From Gilliamella sp. Pas-s25 (lineage in GTDB: Bacteria; Pseudomonadota; Gammaproteobacteria; Enterobacterales; Orbaceae): 64,000 nt of DNA. This document shows, in pieces, positions 9,599 through 20,368 of the stretch. Location: contig NZ_WTEV01000007.1 in the NCBI RefSeq assembly GCF_009795885.1, positions 5,036 through 69,035 of the forward strand, written 5' to 3'. Made by a program: the position numbers and the translations under genes. The notes below the pieces were generated by a model that was not told where the DNA came from, did not search any database, and saw only the letters and a program-made list of their open reading frames with translations. Numbering within the stretch: position 1 is the stretch's first letter; each line of letters starts with the position of its first letter.

Positions 9599-11902
9599 TT
9601 ACTCATAAATTGGAAAACTACCAAACCAATCATGATACCATCTGGGTTTAATTTCGTCTCGCATGGTTTTTAACTTCCAAGTGTGCTTATTAAAAAATAG
9701 ACTTATTTGACCAGTTCTAGCTGTAACATAATAATCTAAGTGTAAATCTTGATACCGCTTTATTACCTTATTGGAAGGCAGTTTCCAAGGATTATAACGA
9801 GAGGTAGACGCCAACGATTTTAGTGGTTTAACATGGTTTAAAAATGCATAACTTGACGAAGTACTACTACCATGATGCGGAATTTGTAAGATTGTGGATG
9901 CTAACTGATTTCGATATTTTGTAATTAACTGATACTCCTGATTACGCTCTAAATCCCCAGTTAATAATACAGAAAAGTGCCCATCGGTTACTTGTATTAC
10001 ACAAGAGTCCTCATTTTGGGCATATTTTACCAACTTATTAGGCCACAATATATTAAATGTCAGATCGTTCCAATTAATACGATTATCGGCTAAACATGGA
10101 TAGTTATTATTTAAATCAGAAGAAGAACTCATTAACCATGCCTTTGGGTAAACTTGTTGAAGCAATTTTAAACCTCCAACATGATCATTATGTTGATGAC
10201 TAATAATAATGCCCTGTACATTCAAATTATGCCATTGCAAAAAAGGAATAATGACCCTTTCCATAGCTGAACTTGTTTCCCAGTTGGCTCCGGTATCATA
10301 CAAAATGGCTGACTTGCCATCATGAATAACAATTGCCAAGCCATGACCAACATCTAACATATCTAACCGCCAACGATAGTGTTGCTGTTTGAAAAATGGT
10401 GTGACCAATATCGCCAAAATGGCTAACAAAGTAATACTAAAGTGGTGCCAAATCCCAGTGCGCATTATAACTACACCTAACCAGCCTAAAAGACTTAACC
10501 AATAAAATTCTGAAGGAATGTTAAGCCATAACCAATTAAGCCAATTTAAATTAAAAAATAACCATTGCAAAGATTTATCAGCAATCAACCAAAACCACAA
10601 TGCGATGGAAAAACAGTTGATAATACTAAATATTAGTGCCAGTAAAACAGAAGGAAAAGTAAATAACGAAATAACAGGAATCGCAATCAAATTGGTTAAA
10701 ATTGAAACCGCACTAACACCCTGAAAAACTAAAAATTGAATGGGAAGCAACAACAAGGTTAACCCAAACTGCAAATGCAATAGCCTAACTACATACCAAC
10801 GCTTTTTGTTCTTTACTGCTTTAGGGAGTGGCAACCAATCAAACCAAAAAATTAAGCTAATTACCGCATAGCAAGATAACCAAAAACTTTCAGATAAAAT
10901 CATCAACGGATCAAACAGTAATAATAACGCAATAATTCGATTAACTTTTTGCCATGCACTTATATGATGTTTTGTATAACGTAAATAAATCCAAATTGAT
11001 AAAGCCAGTATAGCGCGCAATGTAGGGGGATTGAAACCCGTTAACCATGCATAAAAAAGAGCGCATAACCACCCTATAATAATCGGCACAAAAAAATAGA
11101 TAAAGCGCTTTGGAATAAAAAATAGTAACACTTTAACCATAAAACAGCTCAGGCCAAAAACCACTAAAATATGCATACCCGATATAGCCATTAAATGGGC
11201 GATGCCTGTTTGCTTCATCACCACACGATGTGAGTCATCTAATTGAGATCGATCACCAAAAGCAAGGGCATACAAGATACCTCGATAACGAAACAAATCA
11301 ATGTAAGATAGTGCTGAATCAGTAATAAATTGTCTTAGATCAGATTTACTATCTACTAGTTTGGCATCAATTAATTTAGCTGATAGCAAACTTCGGTTTG
11401 CTATCGAAAAGCGCTGGCTATCAAATCCGCCTTCATTTAAATAGCTATGCACAACTTTCGTTTTTAGTGTTAATTGCCAAATTTGTCCCGATTTGGGGAG
11501 GTCTGGCTTATCCCAATAAACCGAAATCGGAATACTATTAGGCAGCATAACATCTGAAATAGAAAAAACAGAACATGACAAATAATAAGGATCAATTGCT
11601 GTTTGTCGTGTATTTATATTTACTATTTTGGCTTTAACAACAAGCTGTTTATCAATATAAGGCGAAATACTCGATAAATATTGTTTAGAATATGCCGTAG
11701 ACCATAAAAAACCTAAACCCAATACAATAAAAATAGACAAAATATTGTGTAACTTAACTGGAACAACCAACATCAACATGATCAAGATTATGGCAATACC
11801 ATACCACAACCAATCAGATAATAAGTATGGCAAAAACAATAATGGCAAGCAGCCTAGCGAAAACATGATAGCCAATAAATCAAGAGAATAAAATTGCCGC
11901 AT
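9599..11902 (-). CDS. comEC: ComEC/Rec2 family DNA uptake channel
   Basis: A 767-residue polytopic membrane protein (YcaI in E. coli). N-terminal transmembrane helices and an OB-like region are followed by the competence domain (GIAHLMAISGMHI at about 233-245) and many helices. The C-terminal metallo-beta-lactamase-like domain has the intact metal motif SHQHNDH and a later LTGDLE. It would carry single-stranded DNA across the inner membrane during transformation. It lies between ihfB and lpxK as in E. coli, but without msbA. Confidence 0.93.
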   Translation of the reverse strand: MRQFYSLDLLAIMFSLGCLPLLFLPYLLSDWLWYGIAIILIMLMLVVPVKLHNILSIFIVLGLGFLWSTAYSKQYLSSISPYIDKQLVVKAKIVNINTRQTAIDPYYLSCSVFSISDVMLPNSIPISVYWDKPDLPKSGQIWQLTLKTKVVHSYLNEGGFDSQRFSIANRSLLSAKLIDAKLVDSKSDLRQFITDSALSYIDLFRYRGILYALAFGDRSQLDDSHRVVMKQTGIAHLMAISGMHILVVFGLSCFMVKVLLFFIPKRFIYFFVPIIIGWLCALFYAWLTGFNPPTLRAILALSIWIYLRYTKHHISAWQKVNRIIALLLLFDPLMILSESFWLSCYAVISLIFWFDWLPLPKAVKNKKRWYVVRLLHLQFGLTLLLLPIQFLVFQGVSAVSILTNLIAIPVISLFTFPSVLLALIFSIINCFSIALWFWLIADKSLQWLFFNLNWLNWLWLNIPSEFYWLSLLGWLGVVIMRTGIWHHFSITLLAILAILVTPFFKQQHYRWRLDMLDVGHGLAIVIHDGKSAILYDTGANWETSSAMERVIIPFLQWHNLNVQGIIISHQHNDHVGGLKLLQQVYPKAWLMSSSSDLNNNYPCLADNRINWNDLTFNILWPNKLVKYAQNEDSCVIQVTDGHFSVLLTGDLERNQEYQLITKYRNQLASTILQIPHHGSSTSSSYAFLNHVKPLKSLASTSRYNPWKLPSNKVIKRYQDLHLDYYVTARTGQISLFFNKHTWKLKTMRDEIKPRWYHDWFGSFPIYE

Positions 11903-12206
11903 TAGTGCCCGCCATATTTATTTTCAACCAATAGCCAGCCTATCACTGAATATGCTTAACAAGATAAATGAGTTTGATTTTTTCGATCAGTCTTCCAATT
12001 TGATCATTAATTTAGATAAAATTAGCTAAAATTTGTTTGTCATGTTCATAATTAAAAAATACAACATAGTTATCGTGTTGATGGATTTTTCATGGACGGA
12101 TTGGATTAAATAAACGAGAGAACATTGCTCAATGAATTAGCTTGCTCAAAATAAAAAAGCCAATGATTCGACTCAAAGGCTTTTAATTAAACATAGAATT
12201 TAAAGA
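11903..12206. other. Intergenic region between comEC and ihfB
   Basis: About 300 bases. It holds the ihfB terminator at its right end and presumably the comEC promoter. No gene is seen. Confidence 0.5.
12153..12185 (-). terminator. Terminator downstream of ihfB
   Basis: On the minus strand AAAAGCC pairs with GGCTTTT across a 15-nt loop, followed by a T-rich tail, about 20 bp after the ihfB stop. Confidence 0.65.
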
Positions 12207-12503
12207 TTATGCGTTTGCAGCTTTGTTTACTCTTTCTCGCAACTCTTTACCTGGTTTAAAGTGAGGAATATATTTATGTTTCACTTCAACACTTCCACCC
12301 GTTCTTGGGTTTCTTGCTTTACGTGGAGCACGATAGTTTAAACTAAAACTACCAAAGCCTCGGATTTCTACACGATCGTTGCTTTCCATGGCTAAAGCGA
12401 TCTGCTCAATAATATCTCTAACAGAATCATCAACTAACTGCACAGGAAGATGTGTGCGCCAATTAACAATTCGTTCTACTAAATCTGATCTGTTCATGGT
12501 CAC
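12207..12503 (-). CDS. ihfB: Integration host factor subunit beta
   Basis: A 98-residue HU/IHF-fold DNA-bending protein. The N-terminal [10 protein letters not shown] (preceded here by MT), [10 protein letters not shown] and the arm sequence [11 protein letters not shown] are characteristic of IhfB. It pairs with IhfA (not in the window). It sits downstream of rpsA, the conserved gammaproteobacterial location. IHF is also needed for spacer acquisition in several CRISPR systems. Confidence 0.96.
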   Translation of the reverse strand: MTMNRSDLVERIVNWRTHLPVQLVDDSVRDIIEQIALAMESNDRVEIRGFGSFSLNYRAPRKARNPRTGGSVEVKHKYIPHFKPGKELRERVNKAANA

Positions 12504-12550
12504 TCCTAATTTATTTATGTGTCATGTAACTTATTCAGTTTATACCATAA

Positions 12551-12575
12551 AAGAAAAAGAGGGCAAGCCCTCTTT
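12551..12575 (-). terminator. Terminator between rpsA and ihfB
   Basis: An 8-bp stem AAAGAGGG/CCCTCTTT with a 4-nt loop, followed on the minus strand by a T-rich run, just after the rpsA stop. It may attenuate read-through into ihfB. Confidence 0.72.
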
Positions 12576-12595
12576 ACTCTTTACATAAATATTTT

Positions 12596-14278
12596 TTACT
12601 CAGTTTTTGAAGCGGCTTTAAATGCTTCAGCCATTGCATTAGTGAATGATGCCTCTTCTTGAGTTGCAGTACTATTTACCGCAGCAAGTGCTTCTTTTTC
12701 GTCAGCTTCATCTTTTGCACGTACTGATAAAGAAATTGCACGAGATTTACGATCGATATTAACGATTTTAGCTTCAACTTCATCACCAACTTTTAATGCC
12801 GTTGTTGCATCTTCAATACGTTCACGAGCGATATCTTGTGCTTTTAAGTAGCCTTCAATACCTTCAGCGATTTCAATAGTCGCACCTTTAGCATCAACTG
12901 CTGTTACATTTCCTTTAACAATTGTGCCTTTTTTGAAGTTAGAAGCAAAGCTACTAAATGGATCGTCTTCTAGTTGTTTAACACCTAGAGAGATACGTTC
13001 ACGTTCAGCATCAACTTGTAACACAACAGCTTCGATATCATCGCCTTTCTTATAAGCTTTAACTGCTTCTTCGCCAGGCATATTCCAAGAGATGTCTGAA
13101 AGATGAACTAAACCATCAATACCACCATCTAAGCCAATGAAGATACCAAAATCAGTGATTGATTTGATCTTACCGCTAACTTTATCACCTTTATTGTGTG
13201 ATTCAGCAAATTGTAACCATGGATTTGGTTTGCATTGTTTAAGACCAAGTGAAATACGACGACGCTCTTCATCAATTTCAAGTACAACCACTTCAACTTC
13301 ATCACCAAGACTAACAACTTTAGAAGGATGAATATTTTTGTTTGTCCAATCCATTTCAGAAACGTGAACTAAGCCTTCAACACCCGTTTCAATTTCAACA
13401 AAACAACCGTAATCAGTTAAGTTAGTTACTTTACCTGTTACTTTAGTACCTTCTGGGTAACGCTTAGCAATTGAAACCCATGGATCTTCGCCTAATTGTT
13501 TTAAGCCAAGAGAAACACGTGAACGTTCTTTATCAAATTTAAGTACTTTAACAAGTAATTCTTGACCCACTTCAACCACTTCACTTGGGTGTTTAACACG
13601 TTTCCAAGCCATATCAGTGATATGAAGTAAACCATCAACGCCACCAAGATCAACAAATGCACCGTAATCAGTAAGATTTTTGATAATACCTTTAACTTCA
13701 GAACCTTCTTGTAGATTTTCAAGAAGTTGTTCTCTTTCTGCACTATTTTCTGATTCAATAACAGCACGACGTGATACAACAACGTTGTTACGTTTTTGAT
13801 CTAATTTAATAACTTTTAATTCGATTTCTCTATTTTCAATATGAGACGTATCGCGTAATGGACGTACATCTACAAGCGAACCAGGAAGGAACGCACGAAC
13901 GCCATTAAGATCAACCGTAAAGCCACCTTTAACTTTACCATTGATAACACCTAAAACTGTTGCAGCATCTTCAACTGCTTTTTCTAGAATTAGCCACGCC
14001 TCGTGACGTTTAGCTTTTTCACGAGATAAGATTGTTTCACCAAAGCCATCTTCAATTGAGTCAAGCACAACATCAACAATGTCGCCGACTTGAACTTCTA
14101 ATTCGCCTTGGGCATTTTTAAACTGCTCTACTGGAATTGCTGATTCAGATTTTAAACCAGCATCAACTAAAACAACATCTTTGTCGATAGCAACAACAGT
14201 ACCACGGATAAGATTACCAGAACGAGTGTCTAGTTGATTTAAAGACTCTTCAAAGAGTTGAGCAAAAGATTCAGTCAT
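12596..14278 (-). CDS. rpsA: 30S ribosomal protein S1
   Basis: A 560-residue protein with six S1 RNA-binding repeats: two N-terminal ones that anchor to the ribosome, then four with recurring G-x-V-x-x-hTDYGxFV and GLVHhS-D signatures. It brings structured mRNAs to the 30S subunit. Length matches E. coli S1 (557 aa). The order cmk-rpsA-ihfB is conserved. Confidence 0.98.
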   Translation of the reverse strand: MTESFAQLFEESLNQLDTRSGNLIRGTVVAIDKDVVLVDAGLKSESAIPVEQFKNAQGELEVQVGDIVDVVLDSIEDGFGETILSREKAKRHEAWLILEKAVEDAATVLGVINGKVKGGFTVDLNGVRAFLPGSLVDVRPLRDTSHIENREIELKVIKLDQKRNNVVVSRRAVIESENSAEREQLLENLQEGSEVKGIIKNLTDYGAFVDLGGVDGLLHITDMAWKRVKHPSEVVEVGQELLVKVLKFDKERSRVSLGLKQLGEDPWVSIAKRYPEGTKVTGKVTNLTDYGCFVEIETGVEGLVHVSEMDWTNKNIHPSKVVSLGDEVEVVVLEIDEERRRISLGLKQCKPNPWLQFAESHNKGDKVSGKIKSITDFGIFIGLDGGIDGLVHLSDISWNMPGEEAVKAYKKGDDIEAVVLQVDAERERISLGVKQLEDDPFSSFASNFKKGTIVKGNVTAVDAKGATIEIAEGIEGYLKAQDIARERIEDATTALKVGDEVEAKIVNIDRKSRAISLSVRAKDEADEKEALAAVNSTATQEEASFTNAMAEAFKAASKTE

Positions 14279-14389
14279 ATTTATATACTTAAATTAATAT
14301 TAACGTCCACATTACATCATGTCTTGTGGGGTTGTTTAAAATACTCCAAATATCCCTATATTGGAGCTTGATCAACGCTGAAAATAAAT

Positions 14390-15070
14390 TTACAGCGCAA
14401 GTTTTTCATTTATATACTTAATAGATTGATTAAAAACATCTTGAATAGAAAGTGATGTGGTATCAATTATTAGCGCATCAATTGCAGGTTTTAGTGGCGC
14501 AAAAGTTCGATTACGATCGCGCAAATCACGCTCAGTTATCTCCTGCAAAATTTGGGCGAATTTAACATGATTTTGCTTATCTTGCAACTGTTTCATCCGT
14601 CTTTCTGCACGAGAATGTGCACTTGCGTCAAGAAAAATCTTAACAGGTGCATCACTAAATACCACGCTGCCCATATCACGTCCATCGGCAATCAGTCCCG
14701 GCGCTTGCCTAAAGTCACGTTGGCGTTGTAATAAAGCAGCTCTGACTGTATTAATAGCCGCCACTTTTGATGCTGCGCCACCTATTTGTTCTGTGCGGAT
14801 GTCTTTAGTGACATCAATATGATTTAATAGCACCTTAACTTCACAACCATCAGTATTAAACGTTAACGGTAAATTAAGTGCTAATTGCACAAGCTGACTT
14901 TCATCTTCGAGAGCAATAGCTTGTTTAATCGCACTAAGTGCTAGCACCCTATAAATAGCGCCAGAATCTAAAAGATGCCATTTAAAATGATTGGCTAACG
15001 CTTGGCATAATGTGCCCTTACCAACACCACTTGGTCCATCAACAGCAATAATGGGAACAGGTTTATTCAT
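14390..15070 (-). CDS. cmk: Cytidylate kinase
   Basis: A 226-residue kinase that phosphorylates CMP and dCMP. P-loop GPSGVGKGT is at residues 12-20; ADGRDMGSVVF is the NMP-binding signature and the lid RDLRDRNR follows. Its ATG lies 1 bp from the aroA stop, so the two are cotranscribed. Confidence 0.96.
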   Translation of the reverse strand: MNKPVPIIAVDGPSGVGKGTLCQALANHFKWHLLDSGAIYRVLALSAIKQAIALEDESQLVQLALNLPLTFNTDGCEVKVLLNHIDVTKDIRTEQIGGAASKVAAINTVRAALLQRQRDFRQAPGLIADGRDMGSVVFSDAPVKIFLDASAHSRAERRMKQLQDKQNHVKFAQILQEITERDLRDRNRTFAPLKPAIDALIIDTTSLSIQDVFNQSIKYINEKLAL

Positions 15071-15071
15071 T

Positions 15072-16352
15072 TTATTTTTCGCTTAATCGTTTAAATTGTT
15101 CGAAATAATCAGGAAAAGTTTTCATGGTACATTTAGGATCTAATATTGTTACAGCTGTATCAGAAAGCGCCACGAGTGAAAAGCACATAGCAATACGGTG
15201 ATCGTTATAAGTTTCGATTTCGGCATGGGTTAATTTTGCGGGTGGCAAAATAGTAATATAATCTTTGCCTTCATCGATCGTCGCCCCTACTTTACGCAAT
15301 TCAGTTGCCATTGCATATAAACGGTCGGTTTCTTTAACTCGCCAATTATAAATATTACGGATTGTAGTTGGCCCTTTAGCAAATAAAGCCGTTGTTGCTA
15401 TCGTCATTGCTGCATCAGGAATATGATTCATATCCATATCAATACCGTGTAATTGCCCATGTGAACATTCAATATAATCATCAGCCCAAATCACTGTAGC
15501 ACCCATTTTTTCAAGCACATGGGCAAATTGTATATCACCTTGTAAGCTTTTTTTACCAATGCCCGTTACCCTAACTGTGCCACCTTTAATTGCAGCCGCT
15601 GCTAAAAAATAAGAAGCCGACGAGGCATCGCCTTCAACTAAATAATGCCCCGGCGATTGATAACACTGATTTGCTTTAACCGTAAATTTTTGATAGTTGT
15701 GATTTGTGACTGACACACCAAAAATAGCCATCATTTTGATAGTGATATCAATATAAGGTTTAGATACCAAATCCCCAATGATAGTAATTTCGGTATCATT
15801 TTGTGCCAATGGCGAAGCCATTAACAAGGCTGTTAAAAATTGGCTAGATACAGAACCATTAACTTGGATGTTACCACCGGTAAAACCACCTTGAATATGT
15901 AGTGGTGGATAACCTTCATTTTCGAGATAATCAATATTAGCGCCTCCTTGACGCAATGCATCGACTAAATGACCAATTGGACGTTCTTTCATACGAGGTT
16001 CGCCAGTTAACACAATATTATTAGGACCAAGACATAATGCAGCAGCTAAAGGACGCATTGCCGTACCAGCATTACCTAAAAAAAGCTCTAATGAATGGTC
16101 AGATTGCAACATTCCCCCTATACCTTGAACATCACAAATGGTGCGATCATGCGATAACTGATACTTAACACCTAATGCTGCAAGTGCATCAAGCATATAA
16201 CGCACATCATCACTATCAAGTAAATTAGTTAAACGAGTATTGCCTTTACTTAATGCTGATAGTAATAAAGCACGATTAGAAACGCTTTTCGAACCTGGCA
16301 AATTAATCGTACCACTAAATTTTTTTATCGGTTGTAATGTTAAGGATAACAT
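15072..16352 (-). CDS. aroA: 5-enolpyruvylshikimate-3-phosphate synthase
   Basis: A 426-residue shikimate-pathway enzyme joining shikimate 3-phosphate and [20 protein letters not shown] (from residue 18), [15 protein letters not shown] and [14 protein letters not shown] are class I EPSPS signatures. In E. coli serC precedes aroA; here an XRE-type regulator gene does. Confidence 0.97.
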   Translation of the reverse strand: MLSLTLQPIKKFSGTINLPGSKSVSNRALLLSALSKGNTRLTNLLDSDDVRYMLDALAALGVKYQLSHDRTICDVQGIGGMLQSDHSLELFLGNAGTAMRPLAAALCLGPNNIVLTGEPRMKERPIGHLVDALRQGGANIDYLENEGYPPLHIQGGFTGGNIQVNGSVSSQFLTALLMASPLAQNDTEITIIGDLVSKPYIDITIKMMAIFGVSVTNHNYQKFTVKANQCYQSPGHYLVEGDASSASYFLAAAAIKGGTVRVTGIGKKSLQGDIQFAHVLEKMGATVIWADDYIECSHGQLHGIDMDMNHIPDAAMTIATTALFAKGPTTIRNIYNWRVKETDRLYAMATELRKVGATIDEGKDYITILPPAKLTHAEIETYNDHRIAMCFSLVALSDTAVTILDPKCTMKTFPDYFEQFKRLSEK

Positions 16353-16373
16353 AATGACTCTCTTTAATATTCT

Positions 16374-17246
16374 TTAAAATTTTTCTAACGTCGTTTTTAA
16401 TAAATCAATTGCTTGCTTATCTTTCGCGCTATTTTGCCATAACTTATCAAATAAATGACGATACCGTTTAATAGCATCATAAGATGATGTGATTGACGCA
16501 ATACCAGTAGTAACATTAGGTAACTCACCTAATCGAAATGGGCTCATTGCTAATGAGATGGGACTTTCATCTTGATAAAAAATCTGAAAAGCAATTGATG
16601 GAATTGCTTCTTGAGTAATAGCAATAGTGGGTGCAAAGGATTGTTGTTCTATTAGCTCGATTAAATGATAAACTTCTTTACGTGCTAATAACATCCTTTC
16701 TGACTTCTTGCCTGGCGAAATTGTCAAATTTCCCACTAAACCAATATGCAAAAACCGCTCTACATTACGCAAACTAATTAAATTAATTACCTTTGGGACT
16801 GATTGATGAAACTGCTTTTTACGTTCTTTTAAAATTGACAAAATGACAGAATATTTTGGGTGATCAATCGATTCATTTGATTCATTTAGCATCAGAGCTA
16901 AATGAGCAAGATAATTTGGTGAAGTTAATAAAAATGAAAAAGGATCGAAGTGAGAATAGATATGAGTTGATTGCTCTTCTAACTGACGCATACGTTCAAA
17001 AAAACCTTCACCACTCGAATAGTATTCAGTATCAATGCCAAGCAAACTTGCAAAAGACGTATCGAGTAAAGATGCCAGTCGCTCTAAAGTTTCGATTTTA
17101 ACGATCTCACCTTTTTCTAACCGATAGACTGCTGCTCTTGAAATTTTAAGACTTTCTGCCACATCTTCAGCCTTCAAAGAAGCAGCAATCCGATACGCAC
17201 GCAGACGTTGACCTATAGCACAATAATCAATCGATCCAGTAATCAT
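16374..17246 (-). CDS. XRE-family transcriptional regulator
   Basis: A 290-residue protein with an N-terminal Cro/C1-type helix-turn-helix at about residues 10-60 (GQRLRAYRIAASLKAEDVAE, then SRAAVYRLEKGE). A larger C-terminal region of unknown ligand follows. It ends 21 bp before aroA in the same direction, in the place E. coli has serC. A role in regulating aroA or its own operon is only a guess. Confidence 0.82.
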   Translation of the reverse strand: MITGSIDYCAIGQRLRAYRIAASLKAEDVAESLKISRAAVYRLEKGEIVKIETLERLASLLDTSFASLLGIDTEYYSSGEGFFERMRQLEEQSTHIYSHFDPFSFLLTSPNYLAHLALMLNESNESIDHPKYSVILSILKERKKQFHQSVPKVINLISLRNVERFLHIGLVGNLTISPGKKSERMLLARKEVYHLIELIEQQSFAPTIAITQEAIPSIAFQIFYQDESPISLAMSPFRLGELPNVTTGIASITSSYDAIKRYRHLFDKLWQNSAKDKQAIDLLKTTLEKF

Positions 17247-17360
17247 AATACACTCAAACTATTAGGGTTTTGGCAGTGTATCACAAGGTGATAACAATGC
17301 CAATTTTTGGCAAAATGTTTTAGGTGTAGCCTATATTTTTATCAACAATTTAAATAACCA

Positions 17361-20264
17361 CTATTTTAATAACACATCTTGCAATGCCGATACATTTTCA
17401 AATTCAGTAAACTCAGAAATTGCCTCTGGCTGTTTAGCATTATCTTCACGCTTACCAAGAACTTGCGATGCAAATACAAAACCTTTTTTATCCATCACTG
17501 AACGATTATAAAAATCAACTAAATCTTGTTGAGTTATTTTTTTCAATTGTTCAATTTTTTGCTGTCGTGAATCAAACGCAAAACGCGAATTCCGATAGTC
17601 AGCCATATAACGACTAAACTCTTCATCCAATGTTTGCGGAGGCATTTTCAATTCATCAAGTACCGCTTTTTTATATTGCTCAATATCTTCTTTAGATAAT
17701 GCTTTAAGCTTATTTGATATAACAGGATAAAATTCTTGATAACGCTTAAATAAATAAGCTGGATCGTATTGGTTACTTTGAATGATAAAACTCATTCCAA
17801 CTGAATCTCCAACTGTAACAGGGCCTGCAAATACAGCGTAGCCGAGTTGCTCGTTAGTACGCAATTGATCAAAAAACCATGGTGATATGATTTTAGACAG
17901 CGTATAACTTAGCATACAACTGCTAATTCGATCATAACCGGTTGGAATATAGCTCATCATCAAAGCATTATCAGTGCTTTTCGCATGTTGAGTCATTTTG
18001 GCCTCCAATGATTTTTTAATCTGAATATTATCAACAGGAGTAAATTCAACATCACGCACTAGTGTTTTTTGGATGGAATGATAAAGATCTAAAGAATCCT
18101 CGTTAGACAAATTACCCAAGCTAAGCATATAAGGTACTGAGTGGGTTAATAAATTATCGCGATAAGTTAAAACGTCATTAATAGTCATTGTTGCTGTAAT
18201 TTGACGTCTTTCATCCCGTTCAAAATATGGTAAATCTGACAATTCATTAATAGGATTAACCGCCAACCAATAACTTTTAGCATGCTCAGATTTATCCAAT
18301 TCCTGCAAATACCAAGATTTAGCTAACACTAAACTTTGCTCATCAATCGTCACATTGCGATAACTATTAATAATTGCTGTCACCATTTTGGGTAGATGCT
18401 GACTAAAGCCACTAGCTGAAATCATCAGGCCATTATCATTATTTGTTGATAAAGAAATACCCGCAACCCTAGCCTGAAATCGTAATTGTTCTAAATTACG
18501 ACTTGCAATGTAATCAAGTAAATTAAAAGCGACCTCTGCTTTAGCATCACTAAAAGCCTCGTTATTCCGTAACGAAACCACAATCGCCGCTTTAGGTTCA
18601 GTTTTGAAATATTGACTAACAAAATGAAGATGATTACCACGTTTACTAAACCCAGCTGGTTGAGCTTGAGCACGGTTTTGCTTCACAATTGAAAAATCGT
18701 CAGGAATATAAGGATTTAATTCAGGTAAACTAAATGTGAAATTTTTGCCTAAAGCCAACCAATTCGCTTTTTGCTCACTAGTAATATTATCGATTTTATA
18801 AGGTGCGTCTACAAAATAAGCCGTCTTATTAGTCGTTTGATTTGGTGAAATAATCCAAGCTCTAACGTTATCCGGCGTTAGGCTTTTTAAGCGAGCGGCG
18901 ATCGCTGTTTTATCAAAATTATTAGCAATAAAATCAGAGTTTAATATATTTTTAACGGGGTACAACAACATTTGATCAGATAGCCATTCCACATAAGACA
19001 TATCACGCTCAACATCCTGATACTTAAATTCTAGTGCTAAAACTTTCTTAAGTTCTTCATAATAAGCATCAGAAATTCCTTGCTTTTGAATTAACTGCAA
19101 ATAATTAAAAATAGCCCCAATAACTTTATCTTTTTGAGCGAGACCATCGTCGGTTAAGCTCACATTAATACTCAACATACCACTATTACCATAACGGATA
19201 GGGTTGATAGACGAACTAATACCTTCAATAAGACCCTGCTTTTGTAACTGATCAGACAACGTGTTGGGGCTACTATTATCAATTAAATAAGTGATATATT
19301 CATCGCTTTTATCAGCAAATTTATCTAAATTGTTTTCCATTGGAAATTGTAAAAATAGCAATTTCTTAGGTTGCGCTGGCACCATTGCAATCTGTTTGCT
19401 TAGCACATTTGGAGTGATCGCTGGCTTATCAACTATTGGAGCATTAATGTTTTTATTAGGGATTTTCCCAAAGGTGTTTTCAGCTAATTTTGCTAATTTA
19501 TTGATTGACTGATTACTATAAATTACCCCCACCATGATATTAGACGAATAATAATTTTTATGAAAAGTCACTAAAGCATCTTGTAATTTACTACTTGGTT
19601 TATCACTTAATGTTTCTAAATTGCCACCCGAAAATTGTGCCGATGGGTGATTAGGATTAATAGTTTCGGAATTAACTTGTTCAATACGAAAACCATCGTT
19701 CGATCTAGCCATCGTCATTTCGGCATTAACAGCATTGCGTTCTTTATCGGCAAATTTAGGATCTAAATTGGGCTCGGCAATAGCATCGGCTAAATGATCT
19801 AGCGCTTTATCAAATGCGCTATTTTCGACCTCAAAATAAAACGCAGTTCGATGTGTGGCAGTACTGGCATTATAGCTACCAGAATGAAGGCTTAAAAACT
19901 GAGAAAAGCTTGCTGGTTCTGGGTAATTTTTCGATCCCATTAATACCATATGTTCAGCATAGTGCGCCAGTCCTTGCTGATCTTTTGGATCTTGCAGTGA
20001 CCCAACTGGTAATGCTAACGAACCGAGTGACATAACAGCATTAGGATCAGACACAAGTAACACGCGCATTTTATTTGATAGCTCAATCACTTCATATTGG
20101 CGCTTATCGCGCTCACTTTGCTGAACTTTTTCTAACAAAACGGGGCTCACAAGCTTATTTTCAATAGCAAACGATACCGGTGAAGTAGTCATAGTTAATA
20201 ATCCAATAAAACTACCTATTATTAAATTAACTATTTTTTTATTTTTCAAATCCATAATATTCAC
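17361..20264 (-). CDS. ptrA: Pitrilysin (protease III)-type insulinase-family zinc metalloprotease
   Basis: A 967-residue M16A protease. An N-terminal hydrophobic signal (about residues 8-33, ending near SFA) predicts export to the periplasm. The inverted zinc motif HYAEH is at 101-105, with the downstream ERNAVNAEM glutamate. Four M16 half-domains fit the length (E. coli Ptr is 962 aa). It would cleave small peptides. In E. coli ptrA sits among recBCD; here it stands alone. Confidence 0.9.
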   Translation of the reverse strand: MNIMDLKNKKIVNLIIGSFIGLLTMTTSPVSFAIENKLVSPVLLEKVQQSERDKRQYEVIELSNKMRVLLVSDPNAVMSLGSLALPVGSLQDPKDQQGLAHYAEHMVLMGSKNYPEPASFSQFLSLHSGSYNASTATHRTAFYFEVENSAFDKALDHLADAIAEPNLDPKFADKERNAVNAEMTMARSNDGFRIEQVNSETINPNHPSAQFSGGNLETLSDKPSSKLQDALVTFHKNYYSSNIMVGVIYSNQSINKLAKLAENTFGKIPNKNINAPIVDKPAITPNVLSKQIAMVPAQPKKLLFLQFPMENNLDKFADKSDEYITYLIDNSSPNTLSDQLQKQGLIEGISSSINPIRYGNSGMLSINVSLTDDGLAQKDKVIGAIFNYLQLIQKQGISDAYYEELKKVLALEFKYQDVERDMSYVEWLSDQMLLYPVKNILNSDFIANNFDKTAIAARLKSLTPDNVRAWIISPNQTTNKTAYFVDAPYKIDNITSEQKANWLALGKNFTFSLPELNPYIPDDFSIVKQNRAQAQPAGFSKRGNHLHFVSQYFKTEPKAAIVVSLRNNEAFSDAKAEVAFNLLDYIASRNLEQLRFQARVAGISLSTNNDNGLMISASGFSQHLPKMVTAIINSYRNVTIDEQSLVLAKSWYLQELDKSEHAKSYWLAVNPINELSDLPYFERDERRQITATMTINDVLTYRDNLLTHSVPYMLSLGNLSNEDSLDLYHSIQKTLVRDVEFTPVDNIQIKKSLEAKMTQHAKSTDNALMMSYIPTGYDRISSCMLSYTLSKIISPWFFDQLRTNEQLGYAVFAGPVTVGDSVGMSFIIQSNQYDPAYLFKRYQEFYPVISNKLKALSKEDIEQYKKAVLDELKMPPQTLDEEFSRYMADYRNSRFAFDSRQQKIEQLKKITQQDLVDFYNRSVMDKKGFVFASQVLGKREDNAKQPEAISEFTEFENVSALQDVLLK

Positions 20265-20368
20265 TCGCTTGACTTTATCGTCAAAAAACTGCTGTTAAAG
20301 AGAAAGAAGCGGATTTATCAAAACACCTAGGCATAATAATAAATTCCGCTATTATGTGATAAATACAA

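Noticed and set aside
13501-13782. 93-codon frame within rpsA
   Set aside because: Out-of-frame shadow rich in Leu, Val and Lys, produced by the repeated S1 domains.
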